This document shows, in pieces, positions 46,601 to 54,241 of a stretch of DNA of 64,000 nucleotides. The stretch is from NCBI GenBank assembly GCA_009908915.1, contig JAAAOJ010000034.1, positions 37,900 to 101,899 of the forward strand. The letters are read 5' to 3'. How positions within the stretch are numbered: the stretch's first letter is position 1; every line of letters starts with the position of its first letter. The position numbers and the translations under genes are program-made. This stretch comes from Planctomycetota bacterium (GTDB lineage Bacteria; Planctomycetota; Phycisphaerae; SM23-33). The notes beneath the pieces were generated by a model, which saw only the letters and a program-made list of their open reading frames with translations, made no database searches and was not told the DNA's origin.

Positions 46601-47912
46601 CCCGGAACTTCGCGATGACGGTTGGACCGACATGTCGGGCCGGATGCAGGCGAATATGCATTGGCTCGCCGGTCCGGCGACAGGCGATGGGCACGCCGAG
46701 TCGTTGCGGCTGCAGTTTGATGAGTTCACCGGCGTACGGCGCGATCTGCCGGTTCGTCTGGATGGCCGGACGGACTTGGCTGGCCTGGCCCGGTCGGCGG
46801 GCGGCATTCGCTTGCGCCAGTTGGCGACGTCTGACCTGGAATTCCGCGTCGGCGATACGCACGGCTGGCTGGTGGCCGACGTGACCACGCCGCGGAGCCA
46901 GCCGCGCGGCGAAGTGCATCTGCTGTTTGAGTCACTCAACGACCGTCAGATCATCGAGTGGCTCTCCGGCCAGGCGGTCCGAAAATCGACCGGCGCGCTG
47001 ACCGACGCCGATGTCGCCGATCTGGAACGCAACGCCAGCTGCACGATCGAACGGATGCGAAGTATGTTCGCCGGCGCCGATGCGACGTTGCGTATCACGG
47101 CCGACCGTTACACGGCCTACGACGTCAATGTGGACCAGCAGTATGACGTTCGCAACCTTCACCTGCGGGCCGAGGCCAGGGACGGTCGACTGTCGCTGGT
47201 CTGCGATGCGGGCCTCAACGGGGGAACGATGCATCAGGAGCTGACGACGCGCCTCACGCAGGACGCGCCGAAGGTCCACCGGGTCACCGTTTTCCGTGAG
47301 GTCGAGGCCGACGAAGCCATCCGCCCTCAGATTTCCATGACCTTCCCGGGCAATACGGTCTACGGGCAGTTCTCGCGGGATGAAGACGTTGAGCTGTCGC
47401 TCCAGGGCCTGCTCGCCAAGGCCGTCGATCCGCGGTATCGGACCACGCTGACGGGTGAGGCCGCCCTCGTCGCCACCGACGGCGTCGTCGTCGGCCGTGC
47501 CGCTCCAAACTTTGTCACGAAGATCTTCCCCGGCCTGAACCTCACGAAGTATCGCTACGACCGCATGACCGGCTATACGACCTTCCTGGCCGATGGCACG
47601 CAGAAGAATGAGACCATCTTCACCGGCGTCTACGACGTCTATATGGAAGGCACGACCGACCGCGACAACGTGGCCCGCTATACGCTGGGGCTCGTGCTGC
47701 TGCCGACGCGCGTCAGTCACGAGTGGCACCGCGACTGGAAGCAGGGTCGATTCCCGATTTTGAAGATCAAGGGCACGATCCGCGACGGACGCCTGATCAA
47801 TGACGAGGTCAGCTATCCCTGGCCGAACGAGACGCTTTTCGAGGTGTTTCTGCAGAACAACCTGGTCTATCGCGCCTGGATGAACTTCAGGGGCTCGCAG
47901 CCTGTGAAGTAA
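43638..47912 (+). CDS. AsmA-like inner-membrane-anchored protein
   Basis: A 1424-aa protein starting at GTG 43638 behind CAGGAG. One N-terminal membrane helix (about 32-50) is followed by 'GLDVQIGDVDVSWGRGLILRDLQI', the AsmA-family entry motif. The body is a very long run of amphipathic beta strands (about 130-1250), as in AsmA/TamB/VPS13-like bridges. The C-terminal 150 residues carry an AsmA_2-like end ('ARYTLGLVLLPTRVSHEWHRDWKQGRFPILKIKG'). Proteins of this group carry phospholipids between the membranes. It is larger than E. coli AsmA (617 aa). Start spacing and a divergent sulfatase suggest its own promoter. Confidence 0.75.
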   Translation: MTQQATANAAVVSVAASPARRRRRAGQRAVRATVILLLLLAALYVFLPWWLPAGLVRDYVTETLSAQTGLDVQIGDVDVSWGRGLILRDLQIASPPGCRESTMIRARQMTADFSPMDILRGEMAWMEIVGLEAHVETVPDGRWNIASLRPLEGTVQPRRLSVREASVAFRASGADGMRTLKVADFQLVRDRRDRIRHMSLTGHIEQPDGPAAVILQLVGGGPVGEAGPEARCLIQNLDLASLPLSPESTVHRLAGRCGGRLAFTLDTHGKIDRIDLDADVRGLELADADGLVFGPVGEASLQVDASYDAFSDRIDVQAARIRMPGAVLEGRAIAYTDFLSGRWQSLEAAELNGRVQPGRLRELLPRSRPGAMEIDGPVALHAAARRDAVSRRMELELTLDARQAELRHAGRAVKRSGLPTSLQLQADTDEATGTVELRHFSLALGRNEITAEAGDIPQAGQVIRTLLGTDRRVTDADWLQALSHVSVRGTIRLCDADILATALHLRPQQLATTGEMRGTWSLTRGEPCWLRVGLESPAGSDLAVGELFGKPVDQSLRLDLTAGLHADDAAIRDLQLDLQAGQGSLQMRNGQADLSGHDGRGGGSFEAALVVSGVEHFVAMFPSACDEAGPFASGRMTGRVHADVDGLTSRGVVAMDASPARLRWSQIWQKSVGEPLELSVSWCNRNDRNETSLHADADWWQATLDVTAPARDATQHYTAVLEVDDLGELQQASPALARRLGERRIEGRLGIRARQDRRGAGDSPVHLRCSLDRVGLLDKTGEVARAWREMSLDVGMRVAPVSPDGTRRIEITSGRTTAPGLDVHDIGGEFAIAIDNGPREAAEDWLAGVRSGRFGMHLTARPETLLAWAAPAANREARRIGLGDESSAAVTIEVDEKGVVADIEAALALLTFTRSDRTDGKAVRLKSRALLSRARDRGSPVIVESFEADAPGVEVSADGRLALSDTDQRTDLRVRLDLADAGRLLGFIPELRDDGWTDMSGRMQANMHWLAGPATGDGHAESLRLQFDEFTGVRRDLPVRLDGRTDLAGLARSAGGIRLRQLATSDLEFRVGDTHGWLVADVTTPRSQPRGEVHLLFESLNDRQIIEWLSGQAVRKSTGALTDADVADLERNASCTIERMRSMFAGADATLRITADRYTAYDVNVDQQYDVRNLHLRAEARDGRLSLVCDAGLNGGTMHQELTTRLTQDAPKVHRVTVFREVEADEAIRPQISMTFPGNTVYGQFSRDEDVELSLQGLLAKAVDPRYRTTLTGEAALVATDGVVVGRAAPNFVTKIFPGLNLTKYRYDRMTGYTTFLADGTQKNETIFTGVYDVYMEGTTDRDNVARYTLGLVLLPTRVSHEWHRDWKQGRFPILKIKGTIRDGRLINDEVSYPWPNETLFEVFLQNNLVYRAWMNFRGSQPVK

Positions 47913-47922
47913 TGCTGCGGCG

Positions 47923-47953
47923 TTGACGCGGCCGGGGCTCGGTCGACTACAAT
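47923..47953 (+). promoter_or_regulatory. Possible promoter before the membrane/TPR gene
   Basis: TTGACG (47923-47928) and TACAAT (47948-47953) are separated by 19 bp, slightly long for sigma70, directly upstream of ATG 47972. Alternatively the gene is transcribed from the AsmA-like gene ahead of it. Confidence 0.3.
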
Positions 47954-47971
47954 GGCGTTTGCAGGTAAGGC

Positions 47972-49783
47972 ATGATCACCCCTGACCGACATCGACATGA
48001 AGGCGAGGGACTGGCCGGCTATTCCCCTCCGCTCCTGAAACCCAAGCGGCCCGCCCGCTGGGCGGTCTTCGTTGCGCTGAACCTGTTGACGTATCTGGCG
48101 GCCTGTGTGCTCTGGCATTACCTCAGGTCGGGCCAATGGGTGGAGTTCTCGGCCGAGAGCTATCGGCGCGGCCTGACGCCATTTGTCGGCCACCTCCTGC
48201 TCAACCCCGTCAGTATCTTCGCCAACGGCTGGATGGGCGTGGTGATTGTGGCGTTGCTGGCGATGCTGATGGTCGTGCCGCTCATGACCGCGGTGATGTA
48301 CCAGTTGCTGCTGGCCATGGCATTTGTGGTGCTGCTGGCCGTAGCGGGGCACGCACCGCTGCTGGCCCTGGCGTTGGCGGCGGCCTGTCTGATGGCGGCC
48401 CGCACGCGTCTGCGGCGGGAGTACCCGTTCCTGGCGGCGGCGTTCGCCCTGCTGCCGGTGTGCATCTACCTGTATTTCGCCCACGTGGCCACTGACATCG
48501 ACATGCTCTTGCCGTTGCAGCAGTGGCTGCTTGCCGTTCCGCTGGTTGCGGCGGTCATCCTGGCGCTACTGGCCGAGTTCGCGGTGGTGTTGATGGCGCG
48601 CGTGACGCGGTTCCAGCCGGGTGTGATCTGGCCCGTGCCGCTCGTGTTGCTGCCGTTGGCCATCGGCGTGTTTGTCTGGCGGGTCGGGCCGGCCGAACTG
48701 CATTATGCCTTGCTTGTGGCTGACATTCACCCGAGCGAGTCACTCCTGCGGCCGCAGCCCGTCGAGGCGGTTCTCGGGCCGCAGGGCCGCGGCCTGAACC
48801 CCCAGACCCGACCGGTGCGGATTCGCGACGACCTCAACCAGCGGCGTGCGAAGCTCACGCGGCGGTGTCGGCGCTTCCTGGAGGCCCATCCCGACAGCGA
48901 CCGCGCGCCATCGGTGGTGTGGATACTCGCCGAAGCCGACAGCCTGCAGGTCGACCGCAGCGCCGCCCGGTCCGACGCTTTTGTCAGCTATACGACGGCC
49001 TGGCCCCTGCCGGCCAGCGCGCAGGACTGGCGTGTGCTTCTGGAGCAGTATCCCGCCAGCGGTCCAGCGTCACTGGCGCGACATCGACTGGCTGTGTTGC
49101 ACCTTCGGGCGATCGACGCGGATGCCCCGGCCGACCGTGTCGCGGAGACGGTCCGATCTGCGAATCAGATGCTCGCTGAGGCCGAACGCCGGATCGCGAC
49201 GATCGTTCAGCGACGCGAGCAGAGCCGTTCGCGCATCCACACGCCCCTGCCATCCGTGCCGCCGGCAGGCGAATACGCACGGACGCTCGCGCACATTCGC
49301 TATCTGCGGTGGATCATGGAGAGCAACGGCGTGCTGCCTCCGCGGCACTCCGGCCAAACGTACGACCCTGCCGCCGCCGGCGCCCTCGGCCGAATGCTGG
49401 CCGTGAACCCGGCCGAGCCGGCGTACGCCGAACGGCTGCAGGCGTTGATGGACAGTCCACCGTTTCGCGACGGCGCCATGAGCGATAACCTGAAAATCGC
49501 CATTGCGAAGATCGAGCCGAGCCTGCCGCGCCGCCGGGCCGAGACGCTCAAGGCTATCGCCGCCGATGAACGCACGGACGCAGCCATCGAGGCGAATTTC
49601 GAGTTGGGGCGCATGGCGATGCAGCGGGCTGATCCGGGCGCGATCGGTCTGCGCGAGCCGGAGCACTACTTCGGCCTCGTGCGGAAGTCTCCGCCCAATC
49701 CGTTCCAGGAGGAAGCCGAAGCCGTCCTGAAGCTGCTGGACGAAACGTCGCCTGACGAAGACCCGACGGGAGATTCGTCATGA
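47972..49783 (+). CDS. Polytopic membrane protein with soluble helical C-terminus
   Basis: A 603-aa protein. About seven membrane helices lie between residues 31 and 243 (for example 'WAVFVALNLLTYLAACVLW', 'WMGVVIVALLAMLMVVPLM', 'VIWPVPLVLLPLAIGVFVW'). The remaining 360 residues are extra-membrane and helical, with TPR-like spacing ('RFLEAHPDSDRAPSVVWILAEAD', 'ALVLKLLDE'-type end). No catalytic motif is seen. It is translationally coupled to the glycosyltransferase gene (ATG 49780 overlaps its TGA), so it may assist glycolipid synthesis or transport. The family is not recognised. Confidence 0.62.
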   Translation: MITPDRHRHEGEGLAGYSPPLLKPKRPARWAVFVALNLLTYLAACVLWHYLRSGQWVEFSAESYRRGLTPFVGHLLLNPVSIFANGWMGVVIVALLAMLMVVPLMTAVMYQLLLAMAFVVLLAVAGHAPLLALALAAACLMAARTRLRREYPFLAAAFALLPVCIYLYFAHVATDIDMLLPLQQWLLAVPLVAAVILALLAEFAVVLMARVTRFQPGVIWPVPLVLLPLAIGVFVWRVGPAELHYALLVADIHPSESLLRPQPVEAVLGPQGRGLNPQTRPVRIRDDLNQRRAKLTRRCRRFLEAHPDSDRAPSVVWILAEADSLQVDRSAARSDAFVSYTTAWPLPASAQDWRVLLEQYPASGPASLARHRLAVLHLRAIDADAPADRVAETVRSANQMLAEAERRIATIVQRREQSRSRIHTPLPSVPPAGEYARTLAHIRYLRWIMESNGVLPPRHSGQTYDPAAAGALGRMLAVNPAEPAYAERLQALMDSPPFRDGAMSDNLKIAIAKIEPSLPRRRAETLKAIAADERTDAAIEANFELGRMAMQRADPGAIGLREPEHYFGLVRKSPPNPFQEEAEAVLKLLDETSPDEDPTGDSS

Positions 49784-51024
49784 TGACCGATCGCGATGCC
49801 ACGCCGACGGACACGCGGTCCGGCCGGGCTCCGAAGGTGCTGATCCTGACGGCCTCGGTCGGAACCGGTCACAACCAGGCGGCAAGGGCGATCGAAGCGG
49901 GCCTGGCCGAGCGGCATCCGGCGATCGAAGCGGGCCTGGCCGAGCGGCATCCGGCGATCGACGTCGAGGTCCGCGACGTTCTGGATTTCGCCGGGACATA
50001 CTTTCGTTTGAAATATGCGAACGGCTATACGCTGGCGGTGACGCGATTTCCCTGGTTCTATGGGGTCGGCTTTGCATTGACGGATCGCCCGAACGGGCTC
50101 GGTCGGACGCTGAGCGAGCGATGGAAACTGCTGCGGGAGCGCCGGGCGATGGGGCGCCTGTTCGATTACGCGCGCGACACGCAGCCGGACCTGATTCTTC
50201 ACACACACATGCTCGCGCCGCCGCTGCTCGGCCGAGCCATGCAACGCGGAGACCTGCCGTCCATCCCTCAGTGGGTCCAGGTCACGGACATCTACCCGCA
50301 CCGATGGTGGTATGCCGAGCACGTCGACCGCTGGTTCCTGCCACAGGATGTGGCGGCGGATAGGCTCGCGCAGTGGGGCATCGAGGCCGACCGGCGGGTT
50401 GTCCGCGGCATTCCGATCATGCCCAAGTGGAATCGGCCGCTGCCGGAGGACGCCGATCTGCGGCGACAACTGCGTCTGCCGGCCGAGGGGCCGATCATTT
50501 TGCTCAGCGGCGGGGCTGAGTTCACCTGCGGCCCGGTCCTCAAGATGACGCGCGGCCTGGCCGAGGCCATCCCGAAAGCCTGCGTGGTCGCCTTGGCCGG
50601 GCGGAACAAATCGCTGCTCGCAAAGTTTGGCGCCCTGGCCGGGCGGTATGCCGGGCGCATTGTGCCGATGGGTTTCACCGACCGTATGCACGAGCTGTCC
50701 CAGGTCGCTTCGCTGCTGGTCACCAAGCCCGGCGGCATCATCACCTCCGAGTCGCTGGCCAAGGGCACGCCGATGCTCTTCGTCCGCCCCGTGCCGGGCC
50801 AGGAAGCTCATAACGCGGCGTTTCTCGTTGACCGCGGCGCGGGCGTGGTGGCCCGGCGCTGCGGCGAGGCCGTCGACATCGCCCGGACGCTGCTGGCCGA
50901 CCCCGAGCGTCTGGCCGCGATGTCGGCGACGGCGTCGTCGTTGTACCGCCCAGCCCGGCAGACGATGGTCGAGGCGATCCGTCGTCGACTGCTGGCCGAG
51001 CGTCCGGCGCCGGCGGCGGTGTAA
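49780..51024 (+). CDS. MGDG-synthase-like glycosyltransferase
   Basis: A 414-aa protein of the GT28 group. The N-terminal domain opens with the acceptor-side motif 'ILTASVGTGHNQAARAI' typical of MGDG synthase/UgtP enzymes, which add sugar to diacylglycerol at the inner membrane. The donor-binding C-terminal domain has 'LLVTKPGGIITSESLAKGTPML' (near 310-332). An exact 33-bp tandem duplication (49888-49953) repeats the 11-residue helix segment AIEAGLAERHP. It overlaps the membrane gene upstream by 4 bp. Its last 284 bp are also covered by the antisense tail of the metalloprotease gene. Confidence 0.82.
   Translation: MMTDRDATPTDTRSGRAPKVLILTASVGTGHNQAARAIEAGLAERHPAIEAGLAERHPAIDVEVRDVLDFAGTYFRLKYANGYTLAVTRFPWFYGVGFALTDRPNGLGRTLSERWKLLRERRAMGRLFDYARDTQPDLILHTHMLAPPLLGRAMQRGDLPSIPQWVQVTDIYPHRWWYAEHVDRWFLPQDVAADRLAQWGIEADRRVVRGIPIMPKWNRPLPEDADLRRQLRLPAEGPIILLSGGAEFTCGPVLKMTRGLAEAIPKACVVALAGRNKSLLAKFGALAGRYAGRIVPMGFTDRMHELSQVASLLVTKPGGIITSESLAKGTPMLFVRPVPGQEAHNAAFLVDRGAGVVARRCGEAVDIARTLLADPERLAAMSATASSLYRPARQTMVEAIRRRLLAERPAPAAV
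49888..49953. repeat. Exact 33-bp tandem duplication within the glycosyltransferase gene
   Basis: The 33 bases at 49888-49920 are repeated without change at 49921-49953, adding 11 residues in frame. Lack of any sequence difference between copies suggests a recent event. Confidence 0.95.
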
Positions 51025-52252
51025 TATCGATTGTCACGCGCGGCGGGGTCCTCCCGTCCCGGCCGGCCGGGATAACAGCCGAGACGATCATGTCATTGGC
51101 GAGCGTGACGCTGAGCACCGTTCTGCCGTCGTTGCGATGAAGCGTCCAAGGTCCGATCTGCGGGGCGGCTGCGCCCGCCTGGCGGATGACCCACGTCGGC
51201 ATGTAGGTCTTGCGTCCGGGTGCGACGAGCAGGTCGCCGTCGCGGGCCGCTTTGATGAGTGTGTCGTCGCTCGCGTAGGAATCGGCTTGCGCCGAACGGG
51301 CGAGGGAGTTGGCCAGCGTTTCGGCGGCGACAATCGCATGGATTTTGGTTGTCGGATCGGCCGGCAGGTCGGTCCACCACTGCCGCCACGATGCGTCCAG
51401 TAGCTCGATACTCCGTCCGAAGTGCTTCTTGAAGGTGGCGAGGTTGGGCCGGCCGCGGGCGACGTCGTTGACGTAGCGGGCGAAAGCCTGGTGATGCCGC
51501 CCGCCGTCGCCGTGGATGAGATAGTGCACCACGGCGTAGACCTGGTCGTAGTTGCTTGTCGCGTCGTGGTCGTCCCTCCACTGTTGAGCGGTCATGTCCA
51601 TCAATTCATCGAGCGGGCGAAAGACGTCCTCGGCAAGTCGCCGACGGATGCGACCGGCCCGACCGCCGCGGACCGGCACCTTGCTGTACGGGCCGCCGGC
51701 GTCGATGGCCCCGGGGACCAGCCGCGTGCCTGTCCACAGGGCTTCGCCGAAGTACTCGGCCAGACCTTCGTTGACCCAAAGCGGCAGGGCCACCCCCGGT
51801 CGGGCGATGACGCGATGGGCCACCTGGTGAAAGCCTTCGTGCTGGATAACATGCCAGATGCTCTCGCGGCTGAAGACGTCGGTATCGATGATCGCGCGAA
51901 GCTCGCTGCCGGTGTAGATCCCCGCGCTGCGGGGTGTGCGCCGGTCGAGTGCGTCCTGGAAGTCCTGCTGATCGCTGTAGAGGAAGACCGGCAGCGGCCC
52001 GGTCAACGTGCCGTCAAAGCCGGCCGTCTGGCGTTGATAGAGTCTGGCCATGTGCTTCAGCCGGGCGGTGGCTTCCCACAGCTTCGGCGGTGTGAGATCG
52101 GTGTAAACGCGGTACGGCCCAACCGTGTGCAGAGCGGGGCCATCGGTTCTGGCGGCTGTCTCGGCCGTCGGGGCGGACAGCAGGGCACCGGCGCCGCAGA
52201 GTGCGACGGCGAGGGCGACAATGCAGGTCTCGGCGCGGCCGGAAAGCTTCAT
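50741..52252 (-). CDS. DUF1570-type zinc metalloprotease
   Basis: A 503-aa exported protein with a signal peptide (1-26). The zinc site is HEGFH (HExxH) in 'IWHVIQHEGFHQVAH' and the third ligand is in 'WVNEGLAEYFGEAL', a gluzincin arrangement. The part up to about residue 405 is ordinary; the last 95 residues are Pro/Ser/Thr/Arg-rich and are encoded entirely on the antisense strand of the glycosyltransferase gene, so the original stop may have been lost. If the tail is not conserved in relatives the true stop has been mutated. Role: probably processing of envelope proteins; substrate unknown. Confidence 0.72.
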   Translation of the reverse strand: MKLSGRAETCIVALAVALCGAGALLSAPTAETAARTDGPALHTVGPYRVYTDLTPPKLWEATARLKHMARLYQRQTAGFDGTLTGPLPVFLYSDQQDFQDALDRRTPRSAGIYTGSELRAIIDTDVFSRESIWHVIQHEGFHQVAHRVIARPGVALPLWVNEGLAEYFGEALWTGTRLVPGAIDAGGPYSKVPVRGGRAGRIRRRLAEDVFRPLDELMDMTAQQWRDDHDATSNYDQVYAVVHYLIHGDGGRHHQAFARYVNDVARGRPNLATFKKHFGRSIELLDASWRQWWTDLPADPTTKIHAIVAAETLANSLARSAQADSYASDDTLIKAARDGDLLVAPGRKTYMPTWVIRQAGAAAPQIGPWTLHRNDGRTVLSVTLANDMIVSAVIPAGRDGRTPPRVTIDITPPPAPDARPAVDDGSPRPSSAGLGGTTTTPSPTSRPDARGRPAASGRCRRPRRSAGPPRPRRGQRETPRYELPGPARGGRRASACPWPATRR

Positions 52253-52311
52253 GGACGGACAGTCTTACCCGAAACGCGGTTGGATTCCAACGGCAATGCA
52301 CGTCTGTTGCA

Positions 52312-53547
52312 CTACTGCCCGATGAGACGGATGCCGTCTTTGCCCGCTTGCTTGGCGTTGCGCATGGCCTGGTCAGCCTGCTGGAGCAATTCCAGGCAGG
52401 TCTGGCCGTACTCAGGATAGGTGGCCAGGCCGCCGGAAATCGTCAGCACGCCTTTGGCGTCGGATCCGAGCGCGGGGAAGTGGTGTTCGCGAACGGCGTT
52501 GCGGAACCGGTCGGCGACCGCGACGATATCCCGCAGGGGTTCCGAACCGGCCTCGCGGGGCTGGCTGTCCCAGAACAGGACGGCAAACTCGTCGCCGCCA
52601 ATTCGGGCGACGATGTCCTGCTCGCGGCAGACCTGCGTCATCAGTCGGGCCGTGTCGCGGAGGATGTTGTCGCCGGCGGCGTGCCCGTACTGGTCGTTGT
52701 ATTGCTTGAAATCATCGATGTCGTAGAGCAGCAGCGTCGCGCGGAAGCCTTCGTCCTTCGAGCGGCTGAGCACGTGGTTCGTCAGGTGGTAGAAGTACCG
52801 GCGGTTGTAGGCGCCGGTCAGGTGGTCGGTGATCGCCAGGCGATGCAGCGACTCGCACCGGCCGGCCACGCGCAGCAGGGCGGGCAGCATCTGGTAGACG
52901 TTGTCGACGATGGCGTCGGCGGAGTCACTCAGGTCCATGCCCTCGCCGAGCACCAGCGCCCGGCCCGGGTTGACGGGAGATTTCAGCAGCGCGTCGGCGT
53001 CGTCGAACTCGTCGGCATTGGCCCAGGCGACGTCAACGTCGTGCTCGGCGAAGAGTGCGACGACGGCGTCCTCCAGCCCCGCGACGTTGTGGGTCGCGAG
53101 GATGAGGTTCTCCAGTTCAGTCGCCTTGAGGGCTCGCAGCGGTTCGGCCGTCGCGCCCGGCGGTCCGAATTCTCGCGTCAGGCTGCTGAGTTCGCCGCGC
53201 GTCGGCGGGAACAGGCAGAAGCGGTCGACGAAGTCCTCACCGCTTTCGCGGAGGGCCTGCTGGTCTTCTGCTCGGGCAAACGCAAGCAGCGTCGCGTCGC
53301 CGCAAAGGCGCCGAACCGCCCGGGTGAGCCCGTCGAACTCCTCGCGCGGGCCGGTGATGATGACGGCGGCGTAGCGGGCCTCGGCGAGCTGTCGCAGCGC
53401 CTCGTAGGGGTCGGCCACCACATTGACGGGCAGCTTGTCGAGCTGCGGCGCCAGTTCCTGTCCCATGCTTTCGTCGCCGAGCAGCAGGACGGTGTTTTCG
53501 ATCGGGGTCTCGTCGCTGACCATGCTGGGGCGTTCGACGGTCGTCAT
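52312..53547 (-). CDS. Diguanylate cyclase with degenerate receiver-like N-terminus
   Basis: A 411-aa protein. The C-terminal GGDEF domain begins at 'DHLTGAYNRRYF' and has an intact active-site loop 'RIGGDEFAVLFWD', so it should make cyclic di-GMP from GTP. Residues 15-225 look like two receiver-type folds ('VLLLGDESMGQEL', 'ARYAAVIITGPREEF'; then 'NLILATHNVAGLEDAV'); the usual phosphoacceptor Asp is not evident in the first. The ATG at 53547 overlaps the stop of the preceding receiver-like gene (TGATG), so the two are coupled. Confidence 0.8.
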   Translation of the reverse strand: MTTVERPSMVSDETPIENTVLLLGDESMGQELAPQLDKLPVNVVADPYEALRQLAEARYAAVIITGPREEFDGLTRAVRRLCGDATLLAFARAEDQQALRESGEDFVDRFCLFPPTRGELSSLTREFGPPGATAEPLRALKATELENLILATHNVAGLEDAVVALFAEHDVDVAWANADEFDDADALLKSPVNPGRALVLGEGMDLSDSADAIVDNVYQMLPALLRVAGRCESLHRLAITDHLTGAYNRRYFYHLTNHVLSRSKDEGFRATLLLYDIDDFKQYNDQYGHAAGDNILRDTARLMTQVCREQDIVARIGGDEFAVLFWDSQPREAGSEPLRDIVAVADRFRNAVREHHFPALGSDAKGVLTISGGLATYPEYGQTCLELLQQADQAMRNAKQAGKDGIRLIGQ

Positions 53548-54005
53548 CACTTCACCTGCCCTTCCTGGCTGTCGCGGGCCGGTTCAGATTCCGAGGCGAA
53601 CTGCGCGTCGGTGCCTTTGGGCGTCAGCCGCGCGCCGGTCGAGTCGGTTGTCGCTGTCGACTCGGCGGGCCGGAGCGACTCGAGCGTGCGCGGCAGGTCC
53701 TTGGCGGCAAACAGTCGCATGCCGCTGAGGTGTTCGGTGGACAGGCCCTGCGGGAAGGCCCCGACGCCCATCAGCTCGATATCCTTGCCGCGGGCGATGT
53801 CCAGTAGCGGCAGGTGACGTTCACCCATGGCGTCGAAGTCGATAACCAGCGCTCGCGTCGTGGTGTCCGACAGCGCGAGCAGTTCGGCGGCGGCTTCGTA
53901 GCCGCTGGTGACAAATTCGTATTTCAGGTCGGCCTGCATCATGCCAAGTGACGGGCAGAATGAGGTACCTTGAGGTGAAAGAATAACAACACGGTTGGCG
54001 GCCAT
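53547..54005 (-). CDS. Receiver-like small protein coupled to the diguanylate cyclase
   Basis: A 152-aa protein with a response-regulator-like fold: 'NRVVILSPQGTSFC' as first strand, 'RALVIDFDAMGER' as the strand carrying a candidate phosphoacceptor Asp, and a final 'LFAAKDLPRTLESL' with a Lys in the expected place. The last 35 residues are polar and probably disordered. ATG 54005 follows AAGGAG. It overlaps the diguanylate cyclase gene and most likely controls it, by phosphorylation or as a pseudo-receiver. No histidine kinase gene is nearby. Confidence 0.62.
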   Translation of the reverse strand: MAANRVVILSPQGTSFCPSLGMMQADLKYEFVTSGYEAAAELLALSDTTTRALVIDFDAMGERHLPLLDIARGKDIELMGVGAFPQGLSTEHLSGMRLFAAKDLPRTLESLRPAESTATTDSTGARLTPKGTDAQFASESEPARDSQEGQVK

Positions 54006-54210
54006 GATCTATGCTCCTTGCCCGCGACCTCCTTCCGATCCCTTTGCGGAGGAGAGTCTGCGAGGCAGATGTCCTGCCAGATGCCTGTCCTTCGATCATA
54101 TCCGAAAGCCCGAAATCGCGAAAGGGGCAAAAAGCGCTCGTCGCGGGCGTCAGGCGAAGCACCGGCGCTGCCCTCTCCCCGCGTCGTCCCTACGCGGCCC
54201 GCACGGTGGA

Positions 54211-54241
54211 GCAGCAGCGATCCATTTCCATACGGGCTGCT
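54211..54241. repeat. Dispersed inverted-repeat element, copy E (one end only)
   Basis: GCAGCAGCGATCC followed by ATTTCCATACGGGCTGCT matches the right end of copy A (GCAGCAGCGAC...AAACGGGCTGCT). The other end was not found within 250 bp. Its outer TA plus the next base forms the TAG stop (minus strand, 54242-54240) of the AI-2E-family gene. Confidence 0.55.

Noticed and set aside
43977..46919. A 980-codon open frame antisense to the AsmA-like gene
   Set aside because: GC-rich codon use leaves antisense frames open. The plus-strand frame has signal anchor, ribosome site and family motifs; the antisense one has none.
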